NCBI GenBank assembly: GCA_948579355.1
Contig: CAPAOV010000005.1
Location: 90,569 to 154,568, forward strand
Source: an uncultured Eubacterium sp.
GTDB lineage: Bacteria; Bacillota; Clostridia; Lachnospirales; Lachnospiraceae
Length of the DNA: 64,000 bases
Direction: 5' to 3'
In this document: piece by piece, positions 46,041 to 53,787 of the stretch
Position numbering within the stretch: position 1 is the first letter of the stretch
How the letters are laid out: each line of letters starts with the position of its first letter
The notes under the pieces: generated by a model
The model's database searches: none
What the model saw: only the letters and a program-made list of their open reading frames with translations
What the model was told of the DNA's origin: nothing
Made by a program: the position numbers and the translations under genes

Positions 46041-46090
46041 TACGAATTAACGATTTCGTCAATCTTTATCGTTAATTCGTACTTTTAATT
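46041..46090 (+). terminator. Terminator of the mrnC-rlmB-sigH operon
   Basis: TACGAATTAACGAT (46041-46054) pairs with ATCGTTAATTCGTA (46068-46081), followed by CTTTTAATTT. Confidence 0.85.
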
Positions 46091-46104
46091 TCGCGCATAA
46101 AAAA

Positions 46105-46177
46105 AGCTGTTAACGGGACTTGAACCCGTGACCTCCGCCTTACCAAGGCGACGCTCTACCACCTGAGCTATAACAGC
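46105..46177 (-). tRNA. tRNA-Thr (anticodon GGT)
   Basis: On the minus strand the sequence folds as a standard cloverleaf: acceptor GCTGTTA/TAACAGC, D arm GCTC...GAGC, anticodon stem TCGCC/GGCGG with loop TTGGTAA, and T arm ACGGG-TTCAAGT-CCCGT. The CCA end is not encoded. It has its own promoter upstream. Confidence 0.96.
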
Positions 46178-46207
46178 GTGTATGGTGTAAAAACCTTACG
46201 ATTTGTT

Positions 46208-46236
46208 ATTCTACCAAAAGAACCGACGCCTGTCAA
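46208..46236 (-). promoter_or_regulatory. Promoter of tRNA-Thr
   Basis: Minus strand: -35 TTGACA (46236-46231), 17-bp spacer, -10 TAGAAT (46213-46208). Confidence 0.78.
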
Positions 46237-46256
46237 CCGATTTCTCCCAAATTTTA

Positions 46257-46285
46257 TTGACCGCTGCATAGGAATACGATATACT
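46257..46285 (+). promoter_or_regulatory. Sigma-A promoter of the P-type ATPase gene
   Basis: -35 TTGACC (46257-46262), 17-bp spacer, -10 TATACT (46280-46285). The expected start of transcription near 46292 rules out an in-frame TTG at 46285 as the start codon. Confidence 0.75.
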
Positions 46286-46347
46286 TGAAATGTAGTTTTT
46301 TTATTACATCTCAAACTAAAATCGGACGTAAACGAGGACAATTTTCC

Positions 46348-48501
46348 ATGAATACAGGCAGCCGCTCAAAAGCACAAATTATTCGTTCCCATACAATAAC
46401 TTATTTTAATATTCTTAACCTTGTCTTGGCGGCGCTCGTCGTAATTTCCGGACAATACAAAAATATGCTCTTTATGGGCATTGTGATTTTCAATTCCCTG
46501 ATTGGAATTATTCAGGAATTAAAAGTAAAATCCCTGATTGATAAATTATCGGTGATTACTGCTACGAAAGCAAAACGAATCAAAGGCGAAGAAATTGAAG
46601 AAATTCCCATCAGTCAAATCCAAAAAGAGGACTGTCTGCTTGTAGCGGCAGGAGACCAGATTGTTGCCGACTGCACGGTTTTAACTTCGGACGACCTTGA
46701 GGTCAATGAATCCTTACTGACCGGCGAGTCCGTGCCTGTCCTGAAAAGAGCCGGCGACACTCTTTACTCCGGCAGCTTTATTACTGCGGGTACCGGCACC
46801 GGACAGGTTTTACACACAGGGGAAGAAAACTATGCAACACAGCTCGTCCGCAAGGCGCAGACAAAACGCCGCGCTACGTCGGAAATGCAGGACGCCATAA
46901 AAAAAATCATTCGCTATGTCAGTTATGCCATCATTCCCATTGGCATGCTTTTGTTCTGCATTCAGTATTACCGTGTCGGCAACAACTTCCCAAATTCCCT
47001 CGTCAATACAGTTGCCGGCGTGCTTGGTATGATTCCGGAAGGTCTTGTCCTGCTCACAAGCGTATCTTTTATACTGGGAGTGGGGAGACTCGCCCGCAAG
47101 CGGGCCCTCGTTCAGGAAATGGAAGCCATTGAGGCGCTGGCCCGTGTAAATATCCTTTGTTTGGACAAGACCGGTACGATTACTACCGGAGAGCTCATGG
47201 TTGAAAAAGTATTGCCACTTGGCGCTTCTGAAGCCGAAATCGAGAATATTCTGGGCTGTATGGCCTATACTTTTACCGATGTAAACGCCACCGGCAAGGC
47301 GCTGCAAAATTATTTCCACGATGGCAGCCAAATACCCGTGACCGAGCGCCTGCCATTCAGTTCTACGCGAAAATTTATGGGCATCACTACCGATACATCT
47401 TCGTATCTCCTTGGCGCACCGGATTTTCTCACAAGCGATGACGAACTCTTAAACAAGGCAGAAAGCTACTCGCAAAAAGGACTTCGCGTCCTGCTTCTCT
47501 GTTCCTGTCCCATTCTCTACCGCAGTCCGGATGAGATTCGGCAGAGTACGCCGCTCGCGTTGATTGTTTTAGCTGATTGCGTAAAAGAGAATGCCATGGA
47601 TATTTTTAACTACTTCACCAAACAGGGAGTTGATGTGAAAATCATTTCCGGAGACAATCCTGCCACTGTTTCCTATGTAGGACAGCAGGCAGGCATCCCT
47701 AATGCTGAACAATACGTCAACGCCGCCGCACTTCCAAAAAATTTTGACGCTCTGCGAAAAGAAGTGGCGAAATATGCCGTATTTGGCCGTGTTACACCAG
47801 AGCAGAAGCAGCAAATCATAAAAGCGTATCAGGCAAACGGTAAAATAGTGGGCATGGTGGGCGATGGAATCAACGACGTTTTAGCTCTCAAAGATGCAGA
47901 CTGCGGGATTGCCATGGCAAATGGCGCAGACGCCGCCAAACAATCCGCTCATATCGTCCTATTGGATTCCGATTTTTCTTCCATGCCGGACATCGCCAAA
48001 GAAGGACGAACCATCATTGCCAATATTGAACGCGTCAGCGCTCTCTATCTGACAAAGACAATATATTCCGTCCTTCTCTGTCTCATTTTTATCATTATTG
48101 GGAAATCTTATCCTTTCATTCCCATCCAGCTCAGCCTGATTGGCGCCACGGCAATCGGTATACCGAGTTTTCTTCTCACGCTTGAAAAAAATGACGAAGT
48201 TACCGCACACGGTTTCCTGCGCCATGTACTGCATATTTCGCTGCCGGCAGCTATCATTCTCGTTGCCATCTTGTGCGCAATACAAATTTTTCAGGCCCAT
48301 TTCGGATGGAGCTCTATTATGACGCGCACTCTAAATCTGCTGTCCGGCGGTATTTTGTCACTATCCGTCGTGGGCGTTGTCTGCCGTCCATGGAACAGAC
48401 GCCGCACGCTTATTCTTTTCGGAATTACGCTTATTTTTGCCGGCGCATTCTTCCTGTTTCCGGACTTTTTCAGCGTTGTACGTTTTTTCCCTGTCAGGTG
48501 A
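46348..48501 (+). CDS. CtpE-like cation-transporting P-type ATPase
   Basis: 717 residues from ATG 46348. Motifs in order: actuator TGES (VNESLLTGESVPV), the PEGL turn in MIPEGLVLLTSVSF, phosphorylation site CLDKTGTITTGEL, and GMVGDGINDVLALKDADCGIAM. Eight to ten membrane helices are expected. The PEGL transport-site motif and overall pattern resemble mycobacterial CtpE, a calcium importer; ion specificity here is an inference. The N-terminal actuator extension found in most family members is missing. It runs 8 nt into the convergent acetyltransferase gene. Confidence 0.85.
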   Translation: MNTGSRSKAQIIRSHTITYFNILNLVLAALVVISGQYKNMLFMGIVIFNSLIGIIQELKVKSLIDKLSVITATKAKRIKGEEIEEIPISQIQKEDCLLVAAGDQIVADCTVLTSDDLEVNESLLTGESVPVLKRAGDTLYSGSFITAGTGTGQVLHTGEENYATQLVRKAQTKRRATSEMQDAIKKIIRYVSYAIIPIGMLLFCIQYYRVGNNFPNSLVNTVAGVLGMIPEGLVLLTSVSFILGVGRLARKRALVQEMEAIEALARVNILCLDKTGTITTGELMVEKVLPLGASEAEIENILGCMAYTFTDVNATGKALQNYFHDGSQIPVTERLPFSSTRKFMGITTDTSSYLLGAPDFLTSDDELLNKAESYSQKGLRVLLLCSCPILYRSPDEIRQSTPLALIVLADCVKENAMDIFNYFTKQGVDVKIISGDNPATVSYVGQQAGIPNAEQYVNAAALPKNFDALRKEVAKYAVFGRVTPEQKQQIIKAYQANGKIVGMVGDGINDVLALKDADCGIAMANGADAAKQSAHIVLLDSDFSSMPDIAKEGRTIIANIERVSALYLTKTIYSVLLCLIFIIIGKSYPFIPIQLSLIGATAIGIPSFLLTLEKNDEVTAHGFLRHVLHISLPAAIILVAILCAIQIFQAHFGWSSIMTRTLNLLSGGILSLSVVGVVCRPWNRRRTLILFGITLIFAGAFFLFPDFFSVVRFFPVR

Positions 48502-49354
48502 TATCATTAATGTAGCAACGCTTCGGCAGCGGCACAGAAGTATCCAGCATCCGCACCATAAGATAAGGAAATGGTTGTTTTATACGTTTCGTATTTGCCA
48601 GCCGCATATTTTCCAAGAAGTAAGTATCTTCTATATATATGTCTGTTTTCAAATACGATTGCAGCGTCTGCAAAACGTTTTCCTTGTACTCCGGCAATCC
48701 AATCCATTCTGTTATTTTATTTTTTTCTTCTTCATAAATCCAGTTTGCCACCGCCAACGGCGTATTCTCATGCCAGCAAGTGAGCAGCGTGCCCCCCAAT
48801 GCCTCTAATTCCTTACAAACTTCATTATAATAGGAAACACTATGAATAAGACGCAAATCAAATTTTTCTCTCTCCAATATATGTTCTGCCATATTCGATA
48901 TCTGCTCTTGTTCCACCAACTTCAATTCGCTCCATCTGCGTACTTCACACCGCTCGTCCCCATTCCCTGTCAATTGCAGCGTATCACGACAATATACGGA
49001 AAAAAATCCCAGAGGCTCGTAGATGGCGGTATTCGCCGGCGATAGGAAAACGAGCGGACTTCCTTTGGTAATCTCTTCTTCAAATCCTTCTGTCAGCAGC
49101 GCCGTCATCCTGCCCTGATGGCGAAACTCCTCTTTTGTAGCCACCCCCACTATATATGGCAAAACTATCTTTTCCCCATACAAAACGGCATCATATGGAG
49201 TAAAAAAAGCCATTGCACACAATTGTTTCTCCTGCCAGTTATCGAAACAGCGGCTGCGCGGCGCCTTATTGGCAAAATAGTATTGTATATAGGTTTCCGT
49301 GTCGCCAAACGCTCTCTCCCATAACTCGCGGTGCGCCGTCCAATTTCTGTCCAT
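48494..49354 (-). CDS. GNAT-family N-acetyltransferase (Eis-like)
   Basis: 286 residues. The acetyl-CoA-binding core is VLPYIVGVATKEEFRHQGRMTALL, followed by FLSPANTAIYEPLGF, and a C-terminal half of the Eis/YkvF type. Acceptor unknown. It lies 13 bp downstream of ispF on the same strand, so the two may share a transcript. Its stop overlaps the end of the convergent ATPase gene. Confidence 0.85.
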   Translation of the reverse strand: MDRNWTAHRELWERAFGDTETYIQYYFANKAPRSRCFDNWQEKQLCAMAFFTPYDAVLYGEKIVLPYIVGVATKEEFRHQGRMTALLTEGFEEEITKGSPLVFLSPANTAIYEPLGFFSVYCRDTLQLTGNGDERCEVRRWSELKLVEQEQISNMAEHILEREKFDLRLIHSVSYYNEVCKELEALGGTLLTCWHENTPLAVANWIYEEEKNKITEWIGLPEYKENVLQTLQSYLKTDIYIEDTYFLENMRLANTKRIKQPFPYLMVRMLDTSVPLPKRCYINDIT

Positions 49355-49367
49355 TCCCGTTCTCTCC

Positions 49368-49853
49368 CTACTTATTATTCATTACTTCTTCCAACAGACA
49401 GATTGCCTGTGAAGAAATTCCCTCTCCGCTTCCCGTAAAACCAAGGCCCTCTTCCGTCGTCGCCTTAACATTTACCTGCTGCACGCTAATCTCAAGCGCC
49501 CTCGCAATATTTCCCCGCATTTCATCAATGTGTGGCCTCATCTTTGGTTTCTGCGCTATTATTGTCGCATCCAGATTGACAATCCGATACCCCTCCGCTT
49601 TCACCAAATCGCGCACTCTTTCCAGCAAACAAATACTCGAAGCTCCCCGATAAGCAGAATCCGTATCTGGAAAATGCAGACCGATATCACCTAATGCCGC
49701 CGCTCCTAAAACAGCATCCATAATAGCATGCAACAGGACATCTGCATCCGAATGTCCTAATAACCCCTGCTCATAATCAATCTTTACTCCCCCCAATACC
49801 AAATCGCGTCCGTCCACCAGCCGGTGCACATCATATCCCATTCCAATCCTCAT
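49368..49853 (-). CDS. ispF: 2-C-methyl-D-erythritol 2,4-cyclodiphosphate synthase IspF
   Basis: 161 residues from ATG 49853 (AAGGATG upstream). The open frame continues far upstream through a tRNA gene and is not coding there. Motifs: [23 protein letters not shown], and [15 protein letters not shown], with the Asp and His zinc ligands. It cyclises CDP-methylerythritol phosphate in the MEP isoprenoid pathway as a trimer. Confidence 0.96.
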   Translation of the reverse strand: MRIGMGYDVHRLVDGRDLVLGGVKIDYEQGLLGHSDADVLLHAIMDAVLGAAALGDIGLHFPDTDSAYRGASSICLLERVRDLVKAEGYRIVNLDATIIAQKPKMRPHIDEMRGNIARALEISVQQVNVKATTEEGLGFTGSGEGISSQAICLLEEVMNNK

Positions 49854-49973
49854 TAAAACACATCCTTTTTCTTTTATAAAGTCCGCGGAAAACATACGGT
49901 CAGACCTTTTATTTTCGCGTAAATAAGCGGCGGCTGAAAACCGCACAGAGCGGTCTTTCCTATAAAGTAAATA

Positions 49974-50003
49974 AAAACCCTGAGAACTATTCCTCAGGGT
50001 TTT
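49974..50003 (-). terminator. Terminator of the tRNA-Val/tRNA-Met transcript
   Basis: On the minus strand, AAAACCCTGAG pairs with CTCAGGGTTTT, followed by TATTTACTTT. Confidence 0.82.
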
Positions 50004-50007
50004 AAAG

Positions 50008-50081
50008 TAGCGGAAACTGGATTTGAACCAGCGACACCACGGGTATGAACCGTGTGCTCTTGCCAACTGAGCTATTCCGCC
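50008..50081 (-). tRNA. tRNA-Met (anticodon CAT)
   Basis: Minus-strand cloverleaf: acceptor GGCGGAA/TTCCGCT with a G-U first pair, D arm GCTC...GAGC, anticodon stem CACGG/CCGTG with loop TTCATAC, T loop TTCAAAT. The CAT anticodon could also belong to a lysidine-modified tRNA-Ile; the sequence alone cannot fully separate them. An initiator tRNA is unlikely, as the three G-C pairs below the anticodon loop are not seen. Confidence 0.9.
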
Positions 50082-50148
50082 ATCGAAACTGCCAAGGCAA
50101 AGCTTGTCTTGACATTATATAAAAACTTCATTATAAAAGAAGTTTAAA

Positions 50149-50221
50149 TGGGACCTACAGGGCTCGAACCTGTGACCCTCTGCTTGTAAGGCAGATGCTC
50201 TCCCAGCTGAGCTAAGATCCC
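50149..50221 (-). tRNA. tRNA-Val (anticodon TAC)
   Basis: Minus-strand cloverleaf: acceptor GGGATCT/AGGTCCC, D arm GCTC...GAGC, anticodon stem TCTGC/GCAGA with loop CTTACAA, T arm ACAGG-TTCGAGC-CCTGT. It is first in the transcript with tRNA-Met; an AAACTTC/GAAGTTT hairpin lies between them. Confidence 0.95.
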
Positions 50222-50246
50222 AAGTGTCATTTACAACGACTTCTTT

Positions 50247-50274
50247 ATTATAACAGAAAGAATCCTTTTGTCAA
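50247..50274 (-). promoter_or_regulatory. Promoter of the tRNA-Val/tRNA-Met transcript
   Basis: Minus strand: -35 TTGACA (50274-50269), 16-bp spacer, -10 TATAAT (50252-50247), a consensus promoter as expected for tRNA genes. Confidence 0.85.
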
Positions 50275-50318
50275 CACTTTTTTTCACAAAAGGTCTGAGT
50301 TCTATTTGCTGCCGCATC

Positions 50319-50346
50319 TTGCAAAACTCTGTCACTATGATAGAAT
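50319..50346 (+). promoter_or_regulatory. Promoter of the small hydrophobic peptide mRNA
   Basis: -35 TTGCAA (50319-50324), 16-bp spacer, -10 TAGAAT (50341-50346). The predicted start near 50353 coincides with the first base of the left inverted-repeat arm. Confidence 0.65.
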
Positions 50347-50352
50347 ATATAT

Positions 50353-50382
50353 GGGTGTTACCAAAACGGGTAGCGGTTCGCC
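50353..50382 (+). repeat. Left arm of an inverted repeat at the toxin-like locus
   Basis: GGGTGTTACC at 50353-50362 and CGGTTCGCC at 50374-50382 recur in reverse complement at 50633-50660, separated by unlike bases. The arm lies at the predicted 5' end of the sense RNA. Confidence 0.75.
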
Positions 50383-50437
50383 TTTTGCCAAAATGAGTAC
50401 ATTTTGAGAGCTTCCTGTATCGAAGGAGGAGATACAT

Positions 50438-50482
50438 ATGGAAAATAAAGCGGAAGGTAAGCACTATTGGTGTTCGGAATGA
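50438..50482 (+). CDS. 14-residue leader peptide coupled to the hydrophobic peptide
   Basis: MENKAEGKHYWCSE then TGA. The ribosome site GAAGGAGGAG before ATG 50438 is the best in the locus. Its stop overlaps the next ATG (ATGA), so translation of the following peptide may depend on it. No known relative was recognised. Confidence 0.4.
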   Translation: MENKAEGKHYWCSE

Positions 50483-50601
50483 TTTTGGAACTTGTCGGCA
50501 TTGTAGTGACGGTCATCAGCATCATCGCCACGATAATCAGTATCCGGCAAACCAAAAGAAATAAGAGACATCAAAAAAGCAACCGCACCGACCAAAGTTA
50601 G
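50479..50601 (+). CDS. 40-residue single-span hydrophobic peptide, type I toxin-like
   Basis: One membrane segment (ILELVGIVVTVISIIATII, residues 2-20) is followed by a basic tail (RQTKRNKRHQKSN). Size, topology and a stop codon just before a strong bidirectional terminator resemble Fst/TxpA-type type I toxins. ATG 50479 overlaps the leader stop; TTG or GTG starts four to five codons upstream are also possible. The toxin assignment is inference from form and locus design. Confidence 0.5.
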   Translation: MILELVGIVVTVISIIATIISIRQTKRNKRHQKSNRTDQS

Positions 50602-50615
50602 GTTGCTTTTTTTGA
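50571..50615. terminator. Shared bidirectional terminator of the toxin-like locus
   Basis: TCAAAAAAGCAACC (50571-50584) pairs with GGTTGCTTTTTTTGA (50601-50615). A-run and T-run on either side let it stop transcription in both directions. It overlaps the last codons of the hydrophobic peptide. Confidence 0.88.
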
Positions 50616-50667
50616 TTTGCATCATTAACTGAGGCGAACCGTTACTTTACGGTAACACCCTTTTCTA
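50575..50667 (-). ncRNA. Predicted antisense RNA of the toxin-like locus
   Basis: A minus-strand promoter (50674-50702) would start an RNA near 50667 that runs through the right repeat arm and ends at the shared terminator, about 90 nt. It is complementary to the 3' end of the peptide mRNA. Its existence is inferred from promoter and terminator only. Confidence 0.45.
50633..50660 (-). repeat. Right arm of the inverted repeat at the toxin-like locus
   Basis: Reverse complement of the left arm in its two conserved blocks. As a result the sense RNA and the predicted antisense RNA would begin with nearly the same 5' sequence. Confidence 0.75.
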
Positions 50668-50673
50668 TAAAAT

Positions 50674-50702
50674 ATGTTAGCACTTATCAGTGTTTCCGTC
50701 AA
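50674..50702 (-). promoter_or_regulatory. Promoter of the predicted antisense RNA
   Basis: Minus strand: -35 TTGACG (50702-50697), 17-bp spacer, -10 TAACAT (50679-50674). Confidence 0.6.
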
Positions 50703-50718
50703 CGACTTTTTCAAAATA

Positions 50719-50763
50719 CCGCTATTGGCATTTTAAATGCAATGGCGGGGAACTTTGTTCCCC
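50719..50763. other. Two overlapping hairpins in non-coding DNA
   Basis: CCGC/GCGG (50719-50722 with 50745-50748) encloses GCATTT/AAATGC; GGGGAAC/GTTCCCC (50747-50753 with 50757-50763) follows. No gene is seen here. They may be the structured end of the toxin-like locus or part of the control region of the next gene. Confidence 0.4.
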
Positions 50764-50804
50764 ATGACCGCTCCAAAAAGTGATGAAAAATGATAAATAC
50801 TTCC

Positions 50805-50834
50805 TTGACGTTCCCCGCCACTATCATGTACAAT
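50805..50834 (+). promoter_or_regulatory. Promoter of the COG2426 gene
   Basis: -35 TTGACG (50805-50810), 18-bp spacer, -10 TACAAT (50829-50834). It leaves a leader of about 115 nt. Confidence 0.68.
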
Positions 50835-50840
50835 AGGGTT

Positions 50841-50954
50841 GTTCGCTATAGCTATTTGTTTGTGAGCGAAAGCAATAGCTTTGTTCCGACACGAAAAACC
50901 GTTTCGTTTTCTCGTGCGTTTTTCGCGATAAATCGCTCAGAAATGAGGATTATT
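50841..50954 (+). promoter_or_regulatory. Switch-like structured leader of the COG2426 gene
   Basis: AGCGAA (50865-50870) can pair with the upstream TTCGCT (50842-50847); the same bases, as GAGCGA (50864-50869), can pair with the downstream TCGCTC (50933-50938) next to the ribosome site. AGCTATT/AATAGCT (50850-50856 with 50874-50880) crosses the first stem as a possible pseudoknot. CACGA/TCGTG (50890-50894 with 50912-50916) forms an inner hairpin. Mutually exclusive stems are typical of riboswitches; no known class was recognised. Confidence 0.5.
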
Positions 50955-51431
50955 ATGTTAGCCAAATATTTATTAATCTTTTTTGTTTCCATGGTTCCCG
51001 TTGTAGAATTGCGCGGTGCAATTCCGATAGCTGTCCACGCTGGTCTCCCACTTTTGCCATCTTATATTATCAGTGTCATTGGCAATATGATTCCGGTTCC
51101 TTTTATTTATCTTTTTGCAAGGAAAATACTTCTGTGGGGTGCAGACAAAAAGTATATCGGTAAATTTTTCAACTTCTGTCTTGAAAAGGGTGAAAGGGGC
51201 GGAAAGAAATTAAAAGAAAAAGCCGGCCGCGGACTTTTTGTTGCCTTACTTCTCTTTGTCGGCATACCTTTGCCGGGTACCGGAGCATGGACGGGAACAC
51301 TGGCTGCCAGCTTTTTGAATATGGATTTTAAACCGACAATTTTTGCCGCCATGGGCGGCGTCCTGTTAGCCGGACTTATTATGGGGGCTGCCAGTATTGG
51401 ATTATTTAGTGCGATTGCCGCAATCTTTTAA
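50955..51431 (+). CDS. COG2426 small multidrug-export-like membrane protein
   Basis: 158 residues from ATG 50955 (GAGG at 6 nt); the frame upstream is the leader. Four or five membrane segments; the conserved VPVVELRGAIPIAV and VGIPLPGTGAWTGTLAA with the two Gly/Pro loops are typical of this family. It was named for a putative export role that is not well proven. The long structured leader suggests control by a ligand or by translation. Confidence 0.85.
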   Translation: MLAKYLLIFFVSMVPVVELRGAIPIAVHAGLPLLPSYIISVIGNMIPVPFIYLFARKILLWGADKKYIGKFFNFCLEKGERGGKKLKEKAGRGLFVALLLFVGIPLPGTGAWTGTLAASFLNMDFKPTIFAAMGGVLLAGLIMGAASIGLFSAIAAIF

Positions 51432-51432
51432 A

Positions 51433-51924
51433 TTATTTTAGAAACTCACACATCTGAAACGATAAATTTCCACTCTCATCCATATGCATTATGGTGTAAG
51501 TGGGAATTTTATTTTTTTGTCTCGGTTTCGAGATACTACCGGGGTTAAGATATATTCTTCCGTCCAGTTCCTCCAGAAGCGGCACGTGCGTGTGGCCAAA
51601 CATGACAACATCTGCCTTTTCCTGTTCACCGAGATAACGAAGCGAATCAATCCCTCCCCCATAACCAAGATAACGATGTCCGTGACACATGACAATATGT
51701 TTTCCATACCAGTCGATGGATAACCTCTCCTGACATCCTGAATAGTAGTCGCAATTTCCCCGAACCATATAAACTGGATATGGCGTTATGCTTCGCAGAC
51801 GCTTTTCATCACTTTCTACATCTCCTAAATGAAAAATCGCCTCATAATCGGAATGCTGCTCCAATACGGCAAGCAGGTTATTCAGTTTTCCATGAGAATC
51901 GCTAAAAACAAGCGCTTTCATCAA
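51433..51924 (-). CDS. YfcE/MJ0936-type phosphodiesterase
   Basis: 163 residues. Calcineurin-like metallophosphoesterase with FSDSHGKLNNLL, HLGDVESD, VRGNCDYYS, CHGHRYLGYG and FGHTHVP. Substrate unknown in vivo; relatives hydrolyse phosphodiesters such as cyclic nucleotides with Mn. It overlaps rdgB by 4 nt (ATGA), so the two are translationally coupled. Confidence 0.93.
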   Translation of the reverse strand: MMKALVFSDSHGKLNNLLAVLEQHSDYEAIFHLGDVESDEKRLRSITPYPVYMVRGNCDYYSGCQERLSIDWYGKHIVMCHGHRYLGYGGGIDSLRYLGEQEKADVVMFGHTHVPLLEELDGRIYLNPGSISKPRQKNKIPTYTIMHMDESGNLSFQMCEFLK

Positions 51925-52523
51925 ACTGCCCCCTCTTTTTGCAATATTTGTACCATTTTTCGTATGGCAATACCGCGGTGACTGATGGCATTCTTCTCTT
52001 CAGGGAGCAATTCTCCGGAAGTACATCCCCTCTCCGGAAGATAAAAAATCGGGTCATAGCCGAAGCCGTTGCTGCCTTTTGCCTCAAACGCCAGTTTCCC
52101 CTCCATAATTCCTGTCGTTGTCTCCACTTTCCCGTCCGGATAGGCGCAGGCAATCACACAGACAAAACGGGCGTCTCTCTGTTCTATCGGAACGCCCTTG
52201 CAGCGTTTCAAAATTTCTGCATTTTTAATGGAATACGGGGTGTCTTCCCCCAAATAGCGCGCCGAATATATGCCCGGCTCTTTGTTTAAATAATCTACTT
52301 CAAAACCGGAATCATCTGCCAGCACCATCTCTCCCGTCGCTTTCATTACTGCCTCTGCTTTTAATATTGCATTCTCTTCAAAAGTTTTTCCATCCTCCAC
52401 GATTTCAATATCAAGACCGAGGTCTTTCATGGAATAAATATCGTATTGTTCTCCAAGCATTTGCTTAAATTCATTTACTTTCCCTTGATTTCCTGTCGCA
52501 AATACTAATTTTTTCTTACTCAT
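51921..52523 (-). CDS. rdgB: XTP/dITP diphosphatase (RdgB/HAM1)
   Basis: 200 residues. VFATGNQGKVNEFKQML, ADDSGFEVDYL, and ISHRGIAIRKM mark the non-canonical purine NTP pyrophosphatase family, which cleans deaminated nucleotides from the pool. It overlaps the rlmL-like gene by 8 nt and the phosphodiesterase by 4 nt in a three-gene operon. Confidence 0.95.
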   Translation of the reverse strand: MSKKKLVFATGNQGKVNEFKQMLGEQYDIYSMKDLGLDIEIVEDGKTFEENAILKAEAVMKATGEMVLADDSGFEVDYLNKEPGIYSARYLGEDTPYSIKNAEILKRCKGVPIEQRDARFVCVIACAYPDGKVETTTGIMEGKLAFEAKGSNGFGYDPIFYLPERGCTSGELLPEEKNAISHRGIAIRKMVQILQKEGAV

Positions 52524-53694
52524 TGTTCCTTTTTTCCTTTCTTTTTAACGGCTTGTCCCCCATATACTGATACAGATATGTTTTCATCATGCCATTATAA
52601 ATTTTGCGGTTCTTTGTCGCTTTCTTTCTTGACCCTCCTGCCGCAATCGCTTTTTGAGCGTCCTCGTAGCCGCTGAGCAGAAAAAACGACCATGTTTTAT
52701 TATCTGACATTATCTTTCCAAGTTCACGATACAGCGCAAACATTTCTTCTTTTGTGGACAACCGCTCTCCGTACGGAGGATTGCTGATGACAAAACCATA
52801 GGATTTGGGACTGCTGAATTGTTTTATCTCCCTTTTTTGAAAGTGAATATAGGATTCCACTCCTGCCAGTTTGGCATTTGCCCGCGCCATTTTCAGAACT
52901 TCTTCATTTAAGTCATAGCCTTGAATCGAAAGTTCAATATCCGTTCGGATGCGCTCCTGTGCCTCATCGGCCACGTCATACCAAACTTTTTTCGGTATCA
53001 GGTTCCCCCACTCCTCGGCGGTAAATTCCCGATTCATGCCGGGCGCCATATCCAGCGCAATCATCGCCGCTTCAATCGGAATTGTTCCACTGCCGCAAAA
53101 TGGGTCCACTAAAAGGCGGTCAGCATGCCATGGTGACAATAAAATCATTGCTGCCGCCAGTGTCTCCGTAACCGGCGCCGGCGCCGTGAATTTCCGATAT
53201 CCTCGCTTGTGAAGCGATTCTCCGGTCGTATCAATGCCAACGGTAACGACATCTTTGACAATGCTTATCCGCAGGGGATAGGAGGCTCCGCTCTCCTCAA
53301 AATAATCGACATGGTATATCTGTTTCATGCGCTCCACTATCGCTTTTTTTACTATTTTTTGTATATCTCTCGGACTGAATAAGCGGCTGCTTACCGAATT
53401 TGCCTTAGTTACCCAAAATTTTGCATCTTTGGGCAGATAAAGTTCCCATGGAACCGCCTTGATTGACTCAAACAGCTCGTCAAATGTCACTGCACGGAAA
53501 GATGCCGTTTTTAAAAGAATCCTCTCGGTCGTCCGCAGGAAAATATTGGCCCGGACAATCGCTTCCGCATCCCCCAAAAACGTTACCTTTCCATTTTCTA
53601 CATTGCTGATTTCATATCCCAAATCTACAATTTCTCTCTTCAGCACTGCCTCCATGCCAAAATGGCACGGCGCTATTAATTCATATCGCTCCAT
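52516..53694 (-). CDS. RlmL-like class I rRNA methyltransferase with THUMP domain
   Basis: 392 residues from ATG 53694 (AGAGGT upstream). The N-terminal ferredoxin-like/THUMP region (1-160) binds RNA; the Rossmann methyltransferase has VDPFCGSGTIPIEAAM and the N6/N2-type catalytic motif ISNPPYGERL. It likely makes m2G in 23S rRNA like Bacillus YpsC; the exact base is by analogy. First gene of the rlmL-rdgB-phosphodiesterase operon. Confidence 0.9.
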   Translation of the reverse strand: MERYELIAPCHFGMEAVLKREIVDLGYEISNVENGKVTFLGDAEAIVRANIFLRTTERILLKTASFRAVTFDELFESIKAVPWELYLPKDAKFWVTKANSVSSRLFSPRDIQKIVKKAIVERMKQIYHVDYFEESGASYPLRISIVKDVVTVGIDTTGESLHKRGYRKFTAPAPVTETLAAAMILLSPWHADRLLVDPFCGSGTIPIEAAMIALDMAPGMNREFTAEEWGNLIPKKVWYDVADEAQERIRTDIELSIQGYDLNEEVLKMARANAKLAGVESYIHFQKREIKQFSSPKSYGFVISNPPYGERLSTKEEMFALYRELGKIMSDNKTWSFFLLSGYEDAQKAIAAGGSRKKATKNRKIYNGMMKTYLYQYMGDKPLKRKEKRNNE

Positions 53695-53787
53695 AAGTAC
53701 CTCTTTTTCTATCATTCATACAAGTAAACAGTAGCGCCTGACCGCAGGCACATTTATAACCATTATAAGGCAGTACATTTCCATTCG

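Noticed and set aside
49854..50066. Longer ispF reading frame through the tRNA-Met gene
   Set aside because: IspF homology begins at [11 protein letters not shown] (49853) with a good ribosome site; the upstream codons read through a terminator and a tRNA.
50740..50800. Fluoride or other known riboswitch before the COG2426 gene
   Set aside because: The GGGGAAC/GTTCCCC hairpin lies upstream of the likely promoter and the known fluoride motif is not present.
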